Below are positions 20,320 through 31,120 of a DNA stretch of 64,000 nt, one piece after another (position 1 is the stretch's first letter; every line of letters starts with the position of its first letter). Made by a program: the position numbers and the translations under genes. Source of the stretch: Mesorhizobium_K marinum (lineage in GTDB: Bacteria > Pseudomonadota > Alphaproteobacteria > Rhizobiales > Rhizobiaceae); NCBI RefSeq assembly GCF_040813715.1, contig NZ_JBFOCH010000005.1; one strand, written 5' to 3'. The notes under the pieces were generated by a model. That model made no database searches, was not told where the DNA came from, and saw nothing but the letters and a program-made list of their open reading frames with translations.

Positions 20320-20578
20320 CAAAATCCTCCGGGTGGTGGCGGTCGCTTCGACCACACATGGTGATTGTCTGCACAAACCAAAAGCCTACGCCCGGGTCAA
20401 TACGCGCACGCCATGCTGCGCTGCGGTATTTCGCAGCGGAAACCGGTTGATCGGCCGCTTTGCGCATTGAGCAAGCAGTGCAATTCGGATAGACCGGCAT
20501 TGAACCGTGGGTTCGGCGCCTTATGTCATCCGGGCCGATCGGTCGAATGCCGCCGACCCGAAAATCTCAGGAAATCCT

Positions 20579-21373
20579 ATGAAAAACCGCCGCCGCATTT
20601 ATGAAGGCAAGGCCAAGATCCTCTATGAAGGCCCTGAACCGGGAACGCTGGTGCAGTTCTTCAAGGACGACGCGACGGCGTTCAACAAGAAGAAGCACGA
20701 GATCGTCGACGGCAAGGGCGTGCTCAACAACCGCATCTCCGAGCACATCTTCAACCACCTGAACCGCATGGGCATCCCGACGCACTTCATCCGTCGGCTG
20801 AACATGCGCGAGCAACTCATCAAGGAAGTTGAGATAATTCCGCTCGAGGTCGTCGTGCGCAACGTGGCGGCCGGGTCGCTCGCCAAGCGCCTCGGCATCG
20901 AGGAAGGCACCGTGCTGCCGCGCTCGATCATCGAATTCTACTACAAGGCCGACGCGCTCGACGACCCGATGGTGTCGGAAGAGCACATCACCGCCTTCGG
21001 CTGGGCGAGCCCGCAGGAAATCGACGACATCATGGCGCTCGCCATCCGCGTCAACGACTTCCTCTCCGGCCTCTTCCTCGGCGTCGGCATCCAGCTCGTC
21101 GACTTCAAGATGGAGTGCGGCCGCCTCTACGAGGGCGACATGATGCGCATCGTCGTCGCCGACGAGATTTCGCCCGACAGCTGCCGTCTGTGGGACGTCG
21201 CCACCCAGGACAAGCTCGACAAGGACCGCTTCCGCCGCGACATGGGCGGGCTGGTCGAGGCCTACCAGGAAGTGGCGCGCCGACTCGGCATCATGAACGA
21301 GAACGAGCCGCCGCGCCCGACGGGCCCGGTCCTGGTCTCGACGGGCGACGGCCGTCGCGGCAAGCCGCACTGA
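20579..21373 (+). CDS. purC: Phosphoribosylaminoimidazole-succinocarboxamide synthase
   Basis: A 264-residue SAICAR synthetase, the ATP-dependent ligase joining CAIR to aspartate in purine synthesis. It starts RRIYEGKAKILYEG (nucleotide-binding strand), then VLNNRISEHIF, VVVRNVAAGSLAKRLG and LVDFKMECG, and the conserved ADEISPDSCRLWD signature. Length is normal for rhizobial PurC. It leads the purC-purS-(coiled-coil ORF)-purQ cluster. ATG 20579 is preceded by AGGAA. Confidence 0.97.
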   Translation: MKNRRRIYEGKAKILYEGPEPGTLVQFFKDDATAFNKKKHEIVDGKGVLNNRISEHIFNHLNRMGIPTHFIRRLNMREQLIKEVEIIPLEVVVRNVAAGSLAKRLGIEEGTVLPRSIIEFYYKADALDDPMVSEEHITAFGWASPQEIDDIMALAIRVNDFLSGLFLGVGIQLVDFKMECGRLYEGDMMRIVVADEISPDSCRLWDVATQDKLDKDRFRRDMGGLVEAYQEVARRLGIMNENEPPRPTGPVLVSTGDGRRGKPH

Positions 21374-21403
21374 CATTTCGGAACCAACTGGAGCATTCGC
21401 AGC

Positions 21404-21646
21404 GTGATCAAGGCCCGCGTCACCGTCACCCTCAAGAACGGCGTCCTCGACCCGCAGGGCAAGGCCATCGAGCATGCCCTCGCCGGCCTGGGCTTCGGCG
21501 GCGTCGGCTCGGTCCGCCAGGGCAAGGTCTTCGACGTGGAGTTGCAGGAAACCGACCAGGCCAAGGCCGAAGCGGCCCTGAAGGCCATGTGCGACAAGTT
21601 GCTGGCGAATACCGTGATCGAGAATTATAGTGTGGCGCTAACCTGA
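21404..21646 (+). CDS. purS: Phosphoribosylformylglycinamidine synthase subunit PurS
   Basis: An 80-residue small subunit of FGAM synthase. It reads MIKARVTVTLKNGVLDPQGKAIEHALAGLGF, the standard PurS opening, and ends with DKLLANTVIENYSV. PurS bridges PurQ and PurL in the three-subunit enzyme that converts FGAR to FGAM. The initiator is GTG at 21404. Lies 30 bases after purC. Confidence 0.96.
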   Translation: MIKARVTVTLKNGVLDPQGKAIEHALAGLGFGGVGSVRQGKVFDVELQETDQAKAEAALKAMCDKLLANTVIENYSVALT

Positions 21647-21666
21647 GGTTGCAACGGAGTTGCGCC

Positions 21667-21921
21667 GTGCCGGACGTTTCCAGCGAACTGATGTACGAAC
21701 TGCTCAAGCGGGTGCACAGCGACATTTCGGAACTTCGGCAGGACGTTTCCGAGGTCAAGCGCGAAATCAATGTAATCCGTGGGCACATGGTCGGTATCCA
21801 GACCGACATCCACAACATCTACGGCATCCTTGCCCGCCATGACGAACGCCTCGACCGCATAGAGCGCCGCCTGGAACTGCGCGAACTCGCCGAACCGCAA
21901 AGGCCTTACGACCCGCAATGA
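21667..21921 (+). CDS. Small coiled-coil protein between purS and purQ
   Basis: An 84-residue, charged, all-helical protein (ELLKRVHSDISELRQDVSEVKREINVIRGHM ... ERLDRIERRLELREL) with clear heptad spacing of hydrophobic residues, predicted to form a coiled coil. GTG at 21667 is chosen because ACGGAG lies 7 bases upstream; a TTG at 21649 is also in frame. Its TGA overlaps the purQ ATG (ATGA), so it is translated with the pur genes. Similar short coiled-coil ORFs occur at this place in rhizobia as far as I recall; no function is known. Confidence 0.75.
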   Translation: MPDVSSELMYELLKRVHSDISELRQDVSEVKREINVIRGHMVGIQTDIHNIYGILARHDERLDRIERRLELRELAEPQRPYDPQ

Positions 21922-22598
21922 AAACCGCCGTCGTCCTCCTCCCCGGCCTCAACCGCGACCGCGATATGATCGCGGCGCTCACCAAGATTTCCGGCAAGCC
22001 CCCTGTCACGGTCTGGCAGACCGACACCGAAATCCCCGACGTCGACCTGATCGCCATTCCCGGCGGCTTCTCGTTCGGCGACTACCTGCGCTGCGGCGCC
22101 ATCGCCGCGCGCATGCCGGTGCTGCGCGCGGTCGCCGACAAGGCGGCGCGCGGCGTCCAGGTGATCGGCGTCTGCAACGGCTTCCAGATCCTGGTCGAGG
22201 CGGGCCTGCTGCCGGGCGCGCTGATGCGCAACAGCTCGCTGAAGTTCGTCTGCCGCGAGGTGAAGCTCGAGGTTGCCAACGCCAACACCGCTTTCACGCG
22301 CAACTATGCTCCGGGCCAGATCATCCGCGCGCCGGTCGCCCACCACGACGGCAACTACTTCGCCGACGCCGCGACGCTGGCGCGCATCGAGGGCGAAGGA
22401 CAGGTGGTGTTCCGCTATGCCGAGGGCACCAACCCGAACGGCTCGATCAACGACATCGCGGGGATCATCAACGGCGCCGGCAACGTGCTCGGCCTCATGC
22501 CGCACCCCGAAAACCTCATCGAGGCGGCGCATGGCGGAACCGACGGCCGCGGCCTTTTCGAAAGTGCGCTCGGCATGGAACCCCTGAAGGCCGCCTGA
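21918..22598 (+). CDS. purQ: Phosphoribosylformylglycinamidine synthase, glutaminase subunit
   Basis: A 226-residue class I glutamine amidotransferase subunit. The nucleophile is C86 in VIGVCNGFQIL; the oxyanion strand is PGGFSFGDYLRCG; the His/Glu pair lies in LMPHPENLIE. It supplies ammonia to PurL. The start overlaps the coiled-coil ORF stop by 4 bases. purL is not directly downstream but lies 4.7 kb away. Confidence 0.97.
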   Translation: MKTAVVLLPGLNRDRDMIAALTKISGKPPVTVWQTDTEIPDVDLIAIPGGFSFGDYLRCGAIAARMPVLRAVADKAARGVQVIGVCNGFQILVEAGLLPGALMRNSSLKFVCREVKLEVANANTAFTRNYAPGQIIRAPVAHHDGNYFADAATLARIEGEGQVVFRYAEGTNPNGSINDIAGIINGAGNVLGLMPHPENLIEAAHGGTDGRGLFESALGMEPLKAA

Positions 22599-22659
22599 CA
22601 TTTTCATTTGCCGCGCGCTCGTCCACGATGGGCGGCTGAACGCGCGATTCGGGGCCTGC

Positions 22660-23184
22660 ATGACGACCAACATCCTGACGCTTGCCGGCCTCGCGGCTTC
22701 CATGCTGCTCCTGGCGTCCTGCCAGTCGAGCGGGCCGGCCAATCCCGGCGGGTCCGGCAAGAGCGCGTCGCTGCGCGTCATGGAGCAGGTGGCCATCGCC
22801 GCCCACAAGTGCTGGTTCGCCGGCAAGGACCCAGCCTTCCGCACCTATTCAATGGCCAACGAGCTCAACAATTTCGGCGGCACGCCCCGCTTCCTCGTCG
22901 TTCCCAAGAACAACTACGGAGGCAAGCCGCTGCTCGTCGTCCAGGCGCAGGGGCAGTCGAGCGCGGTCGAGGCGTTCGGCCCGATGATGGAGGGCCNCCC
23001 CCGTTTCCTCGTCGTTCCCAAGAACAATTACGGCGGCAAGCCGCTGCTCGTCGTCCAGGCGCAGGGGCAGTCGAGCGCGGTCGAGGCGTTCGGCCCGATG
23101 ATGGAGGGCCCCGCGGCGTCCCGCATCAGCGCCGACATCACGCGCTGGAAATCCGGCGACGGCAGTTGCGCGGCGGCCGCCTGA
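22660..23184 (+). CDS. Small lipoprotein, with in-frame false duplication
   Basis: A short predicted lipoprotein: hydrophobic leader with lipobox LASC, acylated Cys at residue 21, then a Gly/Ser-rich linker. N at 22997 separates two 113-base copies encoding PRFLVVPKNNYGGKPLLVV..., adding 38 codons; the real protein should be about 136 residues. The mature part (AAHKCWFAGKDPAFRTY, and GDGSCAAA at the end) carries two cysteines. No family recognised with confidence. Confidence 0.7.
   Translation: MTTNILTLAGLAASMLLLASCQSSGPANPGGSGKSASLRVMEQVAIAAHKCWFAGKDPAFRTYSMANELNNFGGTPRFLVVPKNNYGGKPLLVVQAQGQSSAVEAFGPMMEGXPRFLVVPKNNYGGKPLLVVQAQGQSSAVEAFGPMMEGPAASRISADITRWKSGDGSCAAAA
22884..23110. repeat. Unmerged contig overlap around N at 22997
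   Basis: Copies 22884-22996 and 22998-23110, differing at a few synonymous-looking sites (for example CGC/CGT, TAC/TAT-type changes). The offset of 114 bases preserves the lipoprotein frame. Confidence 0.92.
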
Positions 23185-23195
23185 GCGCGCGCCAA

Positions 23196-23552
23196 TCGGC
23201 ACAGATCCCGCGAGTCTCGCCGCTAGTTCGCCAGCAATGCGTCACCGCGCACGTGTTGCCGCCCGGCTTTGCCCTGCTTTCAGTCGCAGCAATGGATGAC
23301 GGTCTTGTCGTAGTGCGGCTGTGTGCCGGGAACGCCGCCGCCGAAGTCTTGCGGCACGTCGTAGAACTTCTGNNNTCGGCACAGATCCCGCGAGTCTCGC
23401 CGCTAGTTCGCCAGCAATGCGTCACCGCGCACGTGTTGCCGCCCGGCTTTGCCCTGCTTTCAGTCGCAGCAATGGATGACGGTCTTGTCGTAGTGCGGCT
23501 GTGTGCCGGGAACGCCGCCGCCGAAGTCTTGCGGCACGTCGTAGAACTTCTG
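23196..23552. repeat. Unmerged contig overlap around NNN at 23373-23375
   Basis: Copies 23196-23372 and 23376-23552 cover the 3' end of the amidohydrolase gene and its downstream flank. The left copy is a dead fragment; the right copy joins the intact gene. Confidence 0.93.
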
Positions 23553-25139
23553 TGTCCAGGCGCTAGGCTCCAGTGGCTGCAATTTGCTCTCTTGCGGTTC
23601 GAAGCGGATCGGCTGCCCAGGATTGACATCCTTAAGAACCTCGGAATCGTGCACGACGACCGTTCCGTTCACGATAACGAACGGTATCCCCTCCGACGGC
23701 AGGGTGCCCTTCTCATAGGTTGCTTTGTCCTCAATCGTCTCCGGATTGAAGATCGTGATATCGGCCACCATTCCTTCCTGCATACGGCCGCGCTCCTGCA
23801 TCGACTTCAGGCCGAGTTCACTGAGCGGACGGGCAGAGTTCCAACTGGTCTGAGCCAGCGATTGCATGAGAGGAATGCCGTTCTCCCGGCCCATCCGTAG
23901 GGCTTTGGCAAAGCTGCCCGCGCCGCGTGGATGGCTGTTGGGCAGAGCATCGAAGGGTGTATCCCAAGGAACGTCCACAGTGAGCGGCATCGTATCCGAA
24001 GCGATCGCCACCCCCGGCATCTTGAGCCAGTCAACGATGGCCTCGGGCGGCATCTTGTAGACCTGAACAAGCCGGGCCGGCTCCTTTTGGATCATCGCCG
24101 CCCGGGTTTCCCTGGTATAGAACTCGCCGGTCAACGCATCCTGGATTGTCTCTTCGTACTTGTAGCCAAGTTGATCCACCCAGACCTCCGGCTCGAGGAA
24201 CACGGCGTTCAACGCGGTAGAGCCCGCAACATAGGGATAGAGTTCGCCCCAGACATTCATCCCGCGCTCGCGCATGCGGGTCAGAAGTTCATGGACGAGA
24301 TTGTATCCAGGATTGTTGAAATGGCAGGCGATGGCCGGCGCGCCAAGCGCCGCCGCATTGGCCAGCATCTCCTGAATGCCGTTCGACTCCTGGACGTCCG
24401 TACCCGGGGTATATCGAAAATGAAAAGCGGATGGACGCCCGTAGTTCCCCGCCGCCTTCTGAATCTCGAACACCTCCCGCGCAGAGACGCCGTCGCGCAT
24501 ATAGCCTAGCGTCGACCCCATCCCGATTGCCCCGGCAGCAAGCCCTGCATCGATCACGCGCAGGATGGCGTTTCCCTGCTTGAGGTCCGGCCTCGTGGAG
24601 GACCAGCCGGTCTTCTCGGAACCCCGGTGGTTCAGCGCCTCGGGGGTGTCGGTCGTGGTGATCCCGTCAAGAACAAATGCCCGTGCGAACTCATGCGCCG
24701 ATGCGCAACCGTAATTGATCTGGTTCTTTCCCTCGCGTTGGGCATACCAGTCGTTCACCAGAGTGCCGAGCGTTCCCATCTCAAGGTCCATGACCGTCGT
24801 CCGGCCATCCCGCAGCGCGAGCTTGTTGCCCATGGGCCGTGGCCAGTGGAAGTGCGTGTCGATGAAGCCCGGCGCCACGACATGGTCCGCGGCGTCGATC
24901 TGGCGGCCACCTTCCAGCGCGTTGGCAGTGATCGCTACAATCCGACCGTCCTTCACGCCCACGTTGGCGATCTGGTCGAACCCGGTCTCCGGGTCCATCA
25001 CCCGGCCGTTCAGGATCACCAGATCGAAGGATGCCGTGGTTTGGGCAAGGGCCTTTCCGGCAACGCCCACTGCGCCGGCTGCGACGGCGGCAGTTGCTCC
25101 GACATTGAAGTCGCGACGTGTAATCGGGGTATCATCCAT
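23460..25139 (-). CDS. Tat-exported N-acyl-D-amino-acid deacylase-like amidohydrolase
   Basis: A 559-residue metal-dependent amidohydrolase. The N-terminus has a twin-arginine signal (TRRDFNVG, then an alanine-rich hydrophobic stretch to LAQT). The catalytic domain shows the HxH metal motif in GFIDTHFHWP (H96, H98), HFHW and further metal-region segments (PAIACHFNNPG, GVAIASDTMPLTV), and the C-terminal beta-sandwich (GRMQEGMVADITIFNPETI). The closest known type is D-aminoacylase/N-acyl-D-amino-acid deacylase; the exact substrate is open. Codon use is less GC-biased than in flanking pur genes, and it sits between purQ and purL, suggesting insertion of a foreign block. Confidence 0.82.
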   Translation of the reverse strand: MDDTPITRRDFNVGATAAVAAGAVGVAGKALAQTTASFDLVILNGRVMDPETGFDQIANVGVKDGRIVAITANALEGGRQIDAADHVVAPGFIDTHFHWPRPMGNKLALRDGRTTVMDLEMGTLGTLVNDWYAQREGKNQINYGCASAHEFARAFVLDGITTTDTPEALNHRGSEKTGWSSTRPDLKQGNAILRVIDAGLAAGAIGMGSTLGYMRDGVSAREVFEIQKAAGNYGRPSAFHFRYTPGTDVQESNGIQEMLANAAALGAPAIACHFNNPGYNLVHELLTRMRERGMNVWGELYPYVAGSTALNAVFLEPEVWVDQLGYKYEETIQDALTGEFYTRETRAAMIQKEPARLVQVYKMPPEAIVDWLKMPGVAIASDTMPLTVDVPWDTPFDALPNSHPRGAGSFAKALRMGRENGIPLMQSLAQTSWNSARPLSELGLKSMQERGRMQEGMVADITIFNPETIEDKATYEKGTLPSEGIPFVIVNGTVVVHDSEVLKDVNPGQPIRFEPQESKLQPLEPSAWTQKFYDVPQDFGGGVPGTQPHYDKTVIHCCD

Positions 25140-25498
25140 GAAAGCGGTTCCCAGATTTTCCTCAATTGGCCTTTGGTCGACGAACGGCCTTGATAGAAGG
25201 CTCGCCCTTCAGTGTTGTACATGGCTCGGGTCTGCACAATGACCGAGATCAATCGCCGGCCTGTCTAGCTTCCAAGAGGCGCGCCTTCCGGCCAGGAGAT
25301 TGACCTGCAAGCGTCTGCCAGCCAGGCCAAGCCTCTATGAAGGCGCTATCTGCGATGATATTTGCTGCGATAGCCGCGACGAGCGGCTTTCGGCGAACGG
25401 AATCGAGCCCGAAAGCAAAATGGCCGCCCTTTCGAGGCGGCCATCAAGCGTCATTTGACGATACCCGTCGTCGTTTGCCTGGACTTTTCATGCCGGGG
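25140..25498. other. Intergenic region between the amidohydrolase and DUF1127 genes
   Basis: About 360 bases without a supported gene. It holds the upstream region of the minus-strand amidohydrolase gene and the hairpin terminator of the DUF1127 gene at 25418-25445. Short open frames across 25337-25705 on the plus strand have no ribosome site or recognisable product. No other signal seen. Confidence 0.5.
25418..25445 (-). terminator. Rho-independent terminator of the DUF1127 gene
   Basis: Hairpin ATGGCCGCC / GGCGGCCAT with a 7-base loop, followed on the minus strand by TTTTG, about 55 bases beyond the DUF1127 stop. Confidence 0.7.
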
Positions 25499-25714
25499 TC
25501 AGTCCCAGAACGGGCGGTTGGCTTCGCGGAACGCTTCCGACCTCGAAACACCGATGTCCTTGAGCTGCGCGTCCGAGAGTTCCATCAGGTCGAGCCGGCT
25601 GCGGCGGCGCTGCAGCGCGCCCTCGATCATCGACACCACGCGCAGCAGCCAGGATCCCTGTCTTGCCCGCGAATGCGCCGGTATGCCGGTGCGGGATGCA
25701 GTTAATGTACGCAT
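25499..25714 (-). CDS. DUF1127 domain small protein
   Basis: A 71-residue protein with the DUF1127 module at its C-terminus: DLMELSDAQLKDIGVSRSEAFREANRPFW. This roughly 40-residue Arg-rich motif is frequent in Rhizobiales; in Agrobacterium and Rhodobacter some members affect RNA turnover, phosphate stress or sRNA-linked regulation. The N-terminal 30 residues are unconserved and basic. The gene is divergent from the MocR regulator, with 92 bases between starts. Confidence 0.85.
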   Translation of the reverse strand: MRTLTASRTGIPAHSRARQGSWLLRVVSMIEGALQRRRSRLDLMELSDAQLKDIGVSRSEAFREANRPFWD

Positions 25715-25806
25715 TGTCCTCTCCTTCCGTCTCCATTTGCTCCAATTGATTTGCCCTCGCTCAATGAATTGACTCCATTGTCAAAGCAATATAAGAACTT
25801 GTCACC
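25715..25806. promoter_or_regulatory. Divergent promoter region, DUF1127 gene / mocR-type gene
   Basis: A 92-base A/T-rich spacer. On the plus strand TTGACT (25769-25774) and TATAAG (25790-25795) resemble -35 and -10 elements, though 15 bases apart is short; transcription would then begin almost at the regulator ATG. CAATG-N9-CATTG (25762-25780) is an inverted repeat overlapping the -35 and could be an operator. Inference from pattern only. Confidence 0.35.
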
Positions 25807-27231
25807 ATGACAAATTGGCTTCCAAGTCTGTCCGACGGATCCGGCCCCATTTACCAGCGCCTCGCCGACCGGATCGAGAGCGACATCGCGCAAGGTGTCC
25901 TGCCTCCCGGCACGAAGCTGCCGCCACAACGCGACCTGGCCTTCGACATCGGAGTGACAATCGGCACAATCGGTCGGGCCTATGCGCTCGGGCGCGAGCG
26001 CGGGCTGGTCAGCGGCGAAGTGGGCAGGGGCACGTTCGTGCTCGGCCATGACGCGGCTGGCGACCACGCGCCCCACCCGGCCCCCATTCCCTTCGGCGGC
26101 ACCCGCGCGCGCAGCGATGAAAGCGCCAGGCGCGGCCAGCTGGTGATGGACAGCACGTCGGCCCCCGACCTCGGCCAGGGCGAGGTGATCGGCACGCTGC
26201 TCGCCGATATCGCCAGGGAGCACCCGGACAAGATCGTCGACTACACGCGCTCCATGCCCGCCGACTGGCGCGAGGCGGGCGCGCGCTGGTTGGCGGCCGA
26301 CCAATGGGCGCCGGACCCCGGCACCGTCGTGCCGACGCTTGGCGTGCATGCGTCGGCGATGGCGGTCATCGCGGCGGTCACGTCGCCCGGCGACAAGATC
26401 GCCTTCGAGCAACTGACCTATTCGTCGATTTCAAGAAGCGCCAATCTCATCGGCCGCCGCAGCATCGTCATCCGCACCGACGATTTCGGGCCGGTGCCGG
26501 AGGATTTCGAGCGGCTTTGCGCGCAGCAGCACCCGAAGCTCGCCTTCCTCATTCCTTCGCTGCACAACCCGACGCTGACCATCACCCCGGTCGACCGCAG
26601 GCGCGACATCGCCGAGATCGCCCGCCGCCACAATGTCTGGCTGATCGAGGATGCGATCTACGCGGCCATGCTCGACGAGCAGCCGACGCCGATTGCCACC
26701 TTCCTGCCAGAGCGGACCTTCTATGTCGGCGGCCTTGCAAAGACCGTGTCTGCAGGCGTTCGCGGCGGCTGGGTCGCCTGTCCGGCCAACCTGGCGGCGC
26801 GCGTCCAGGTAGCGCACAAGATGGTGACCGGCGGCATGTCCTTCCTGCTCGCAGAGCTCGGCGCAAGGCTGGTGCTTTCGGGGCAGGCCGACGCGATCCG
26901 GCAGGCGGCGCGCGACGAGATCGAGGCGCGCGAGGCGATCGTTCGGGAGGCTTTTGCCGGCCTCGACATGTCATCCCACAAGCGCGCGCCCTTCGCCTGG
27001 ATCAAGCTGCCGGACCCCTGGCTTTCGGGCACGTTCAAGAATGTCGCCGCCAGCGAGGGCGTGCTGATCGACGACGAGGACGAGTTCAAGCCCGGCCGCA
27101 CCGAGCAGATCTACCACCGGTTCCGGCTCGGCTTTTCCGCGCTCGCGCGGCGCGAGGACCTGAGGGGCGGGCTTGCCACCGTCCGCCGCCTGATCGACAG
27201 TCCGAATTCGGGGTACGACAACTACGGCTAG
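25807..27231 (+). CDS. MocR-type PLP-dependent transcriptional regulator
   Basis: A 474-residue protein. Residues about 10-78 form a GntR winged helix (PIYQRLADRIESDIAQGVLPPGTKLPPQRDLA). Residues about 110-465 form a fold-type I aminotransferase-like domain, with the PLP lysine K312 in VGGLAKTVSAGVRGGW and the cofactor Asp in WLIEDAIYA. MocR proteins sense PLP and amino-acid or amine ligands. Target is unknown; likely candidates are the divergent DUF1127 gene or its own promoter. The nearby amidohydrolase could belong to the same acquired block. Confidence 0.92.
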   Translation: MTNWLPSLSDGSGPIYQRLADRIESDIAQGVLPPGTKLPPQRDLAFDIGVTIGTIGRAYALGRERGLVSGEVGRGTFVLGHDAAGDHAPHPAPIPFGGTRARSDESARRGQLVMDSTSAPDLGQGEVIGTLLADIAREHPDKIVDYTRSMPADWREAGARWLAADQWAPDPGTVVPTLGVHASAMAVIAAVTSPGDKIAFEQLTYSSISRSANLIGRRSIVIRTDDFGPVPEDFERLCAQQHPKLAFLIPSLHNPTLTITPVDRRRDIAEIARRHNVWLIEDAIYAAMLDEQPTPIATFLPERTFYVGGLAKTVSAGVRGGWVACPANLAARVQVAHKMVTGGMSFLLAELGARLVLSGQADAIRQAARDEIEAREAIVREAFAGLDMSSHKRAPFAWIKLPDPWLSGTFKNVAASEGVLIDDEDEFKPGRTEQIYHRFRLGFSALARREDLRGGLATVRRLIDSPNSGYDNYG

Positions 27232-27347
27232 GCTGTAGATTGCCCACTCGGGAAAGCTGCATTTTTCTTCGCAGTGCGGTATGACCCGGCGCGTGCTTGG
27301 GATAAGGAAGCCCTAGCGCCCTCCCCGACCCGGAGCCGAAAGCACCG

Positions 27348-29703
<2,356 letters not shown>

Positions 29704-29704
<1 letters not shown>

Positions 29705-29937
29705 TGGCGATGGATGCTCACGAGATCGAACGGCTGATCAAGGAAGGCATCCCCGACGCGACGGTGACGATCCGCGACCTTGCCGGCGACGGCGACCACT
29801 ATGCGGCCGAAGTCGTGGCCGCCAGCTTCAAGGGCAAGACCCGGGTGCAGCAGCACCAGATGGTCTACGACGCGCTGAAGGGCAACATGGGCGGCGTGCT
29901 GCACGCGCTGGCCCTGCAGACCAGCGCGCCCGACTGA
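29704..29937 (+). CDS. BolA family protein
   Basis: A 77-residue BolA/IbaG-like protein: IERLIKEGIPDATVTIRDLAGDGDHYAAEVVAASF then RVQQHQMVYDALKGNMGGVLHALAL. The invariant C-terminal His (QQHQMVY) and the loop His (GDGDHY) are the usual ligands for an Fe-S cluster shared with a monothiol glutaredoxin. Such a glutaredoxin (CGFS type) is encoded 1.2 kb downstream on the same strand. Translation is coupled to purL by the overlapping TGATG. Confidence 0.93.
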
Positions 29938-29942
29938 TCACG

Positions 29943-30170
29943 ATGTCCGGCATCGGCGATTTCGTCAGGGGCGTGGTGCAGGACGTCCTCGAGGACATGC
30001 TGCGCAAGGCCAAGGCGAGCAAGTGTGCCAAGCGGCGCAGGCGAACCGCCAAGCTCACGGCGGCTGAGCGGCGACGGCGGACGAAACGCCAGGCGAAGCC
30101 CGCCAGACGCCAGACCAGCCGCCGCAAAACCGTGCGTTCTCGCTCGCGAGCGAAGCGCAGCGCCACCTGA
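29943..30170 (+). CDS. Small highly basic hypothetical protein
   Basis: A 75-residue ORF: an N-terminal amphipathic helix (GIGDFVRGVVQDVLEDMLRKAKA) followed by about 45 residues dominated by Arg and Lys (KRRRRTAKL ... SRSRAKRSAT). It starts 5 bases after bolA. The basic tail would bind nucleic acid or acidic partners if the protein is made. The composition could also be a by-product of GC-rich sequence; no family recognised. Confidence 0.45.
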   Translation: MSGIGDFVRGVVQDVLEDMLRKAKASKCAKRRRRTAKLTAAERRRRTKRQAKPARRQTSRRKTVRSRSRAKRSAT

Positions 30171-30174
30171 GCGG

Positions 30175-30993
30175 CTACCCGCCCGCCTTCTTTCGTACCG
30201 CGAGCATCGGTCCGGCCGGGAAGCCGCCGCCGACCAGATATTTGCGGCCGTCATGCAGGGCCGATATCGCGCCGTCGAAGAACAGCGCGTTCTTGACGCC
30301 GAGCGCGTCGCGAAACAGCCGCGCGAAGCTGCCGAGGCTCACCGGCTGGCGCGAGACCGCCAGCACCGCCCGCCGCTCTCCGTCGGCGCCGATGCCGTTC
30401 CTGACGTAGCGCGACGCGCCGTTTTCCTCGAATCGCGGATGCAGGTCGCCGTCGATCACAAGCATCGGCCCGGACTGCGTCGCAAGCCGCGGTCGGATCC
30501 CCGACCGTGCGAACCTGGATGCTTCCATGACGCCCGCCTTGCCGGCATCGTCGACATAGAAGACGCCGTTCGGCTTCATGAAGAAGTTGCCGGGGGCGTC
30601 GCCGAGGTTGAGCGGGAATCGCTCCAGCCCGTCTTCGACGTAAAGGCCGACCGGCGTCAGGTCCTGGTGGTACATGCCGGCATTGGTGGCCAGCACGAAC
30701 GGTTCGGCCCTGGCCAGCGCCGCCGGGTCCCCGTAGGCCTTGCCGGCGGCGTCCGTCCGCCGGACCACGAGGTCGTAGGCGTCGAGATCGAGATCGCAGA
30801 CGATGTAGGGGACCGCCTCGAAATTGACGTCCCGACAGGGTTCCGGCAGGCCGTCGGCCGCCTCAGGAGGAGGAGCAGGCACGGGCCGCGTCCACCACCA
30901 GGCCGAAAGCGCGGCCGCCAGCCCCAGCCCGACCAGGGCAAGCGCCCATGCCGTTGTCGTCGGTCGCAGCAATCCGGTCCGTTTCCGCCCCAC
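30175..30993 (-). CDS. Phosphodiester glycosidase family (DUF2233/NAGPA) protein, membrane-anchored
   Basis: A 272-residue protein with one N-terminal transmembrane segment (AWALALVGLGLAAALSAWW) and a periplasmic DUF2233 domain. Typical segments are FVLATNAGMYHQDLTPVGLYVEDG, FFMKPNGVFYV, ATQSGPMLVIDG, and ALFFDGAISALHDG. NAGPA-related members cleave GlcNAc-phosphodiester bonds; bacterial ones may act on cell-envelope polymers. GTG at 30993 is the initiator; no in-frame ATG lies near. It points away from grxD. Confidence 0.85.
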   Translation of the reverse strand: MGRKRTGLLRPTTTAWALALVGLGLAAALSAWWWTRPVPAPPPEAADGLPEPCRDVNFEAVPYIVCDLDLDAYDLVVRRTDAAGKAYGDPAALARAEPFVLATNAGMYHQDLTPVGLYVEDGLERFPLNLGDAPGNFFMKPNGVFYVDDAGKAGVMEASRFARSGIRPRLATQSGPMLVIDGDLHPRFEENGASRYVRNGIGADGERRAVLAVSRQPVSLGSFARLFRDALGVKNALFFDGAISALHDGRKYLVGGGFPAGPMLAVRKKAGG

Positions 30994-31120
30994 CCATCCG
31001 CCTGCCTTCTTGCGACCCGCCGGCCTTCTCCCCGGTTCGCGTCTTGTTTCGGGTGGCCAGTGGGGTTATTTGATTGTGAATGTTTCGAGCCTGTCTCCCA
31101 CGGGCGTGAAAGGACAAGCA

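Noticed and set aside
25337..25705. 122-codon plus-strand ORF opposite the DUF1127 gene
   Set aside because: No ribosome site, no domain, and it covers the DUF1127 gene and its terminator on the other strand.
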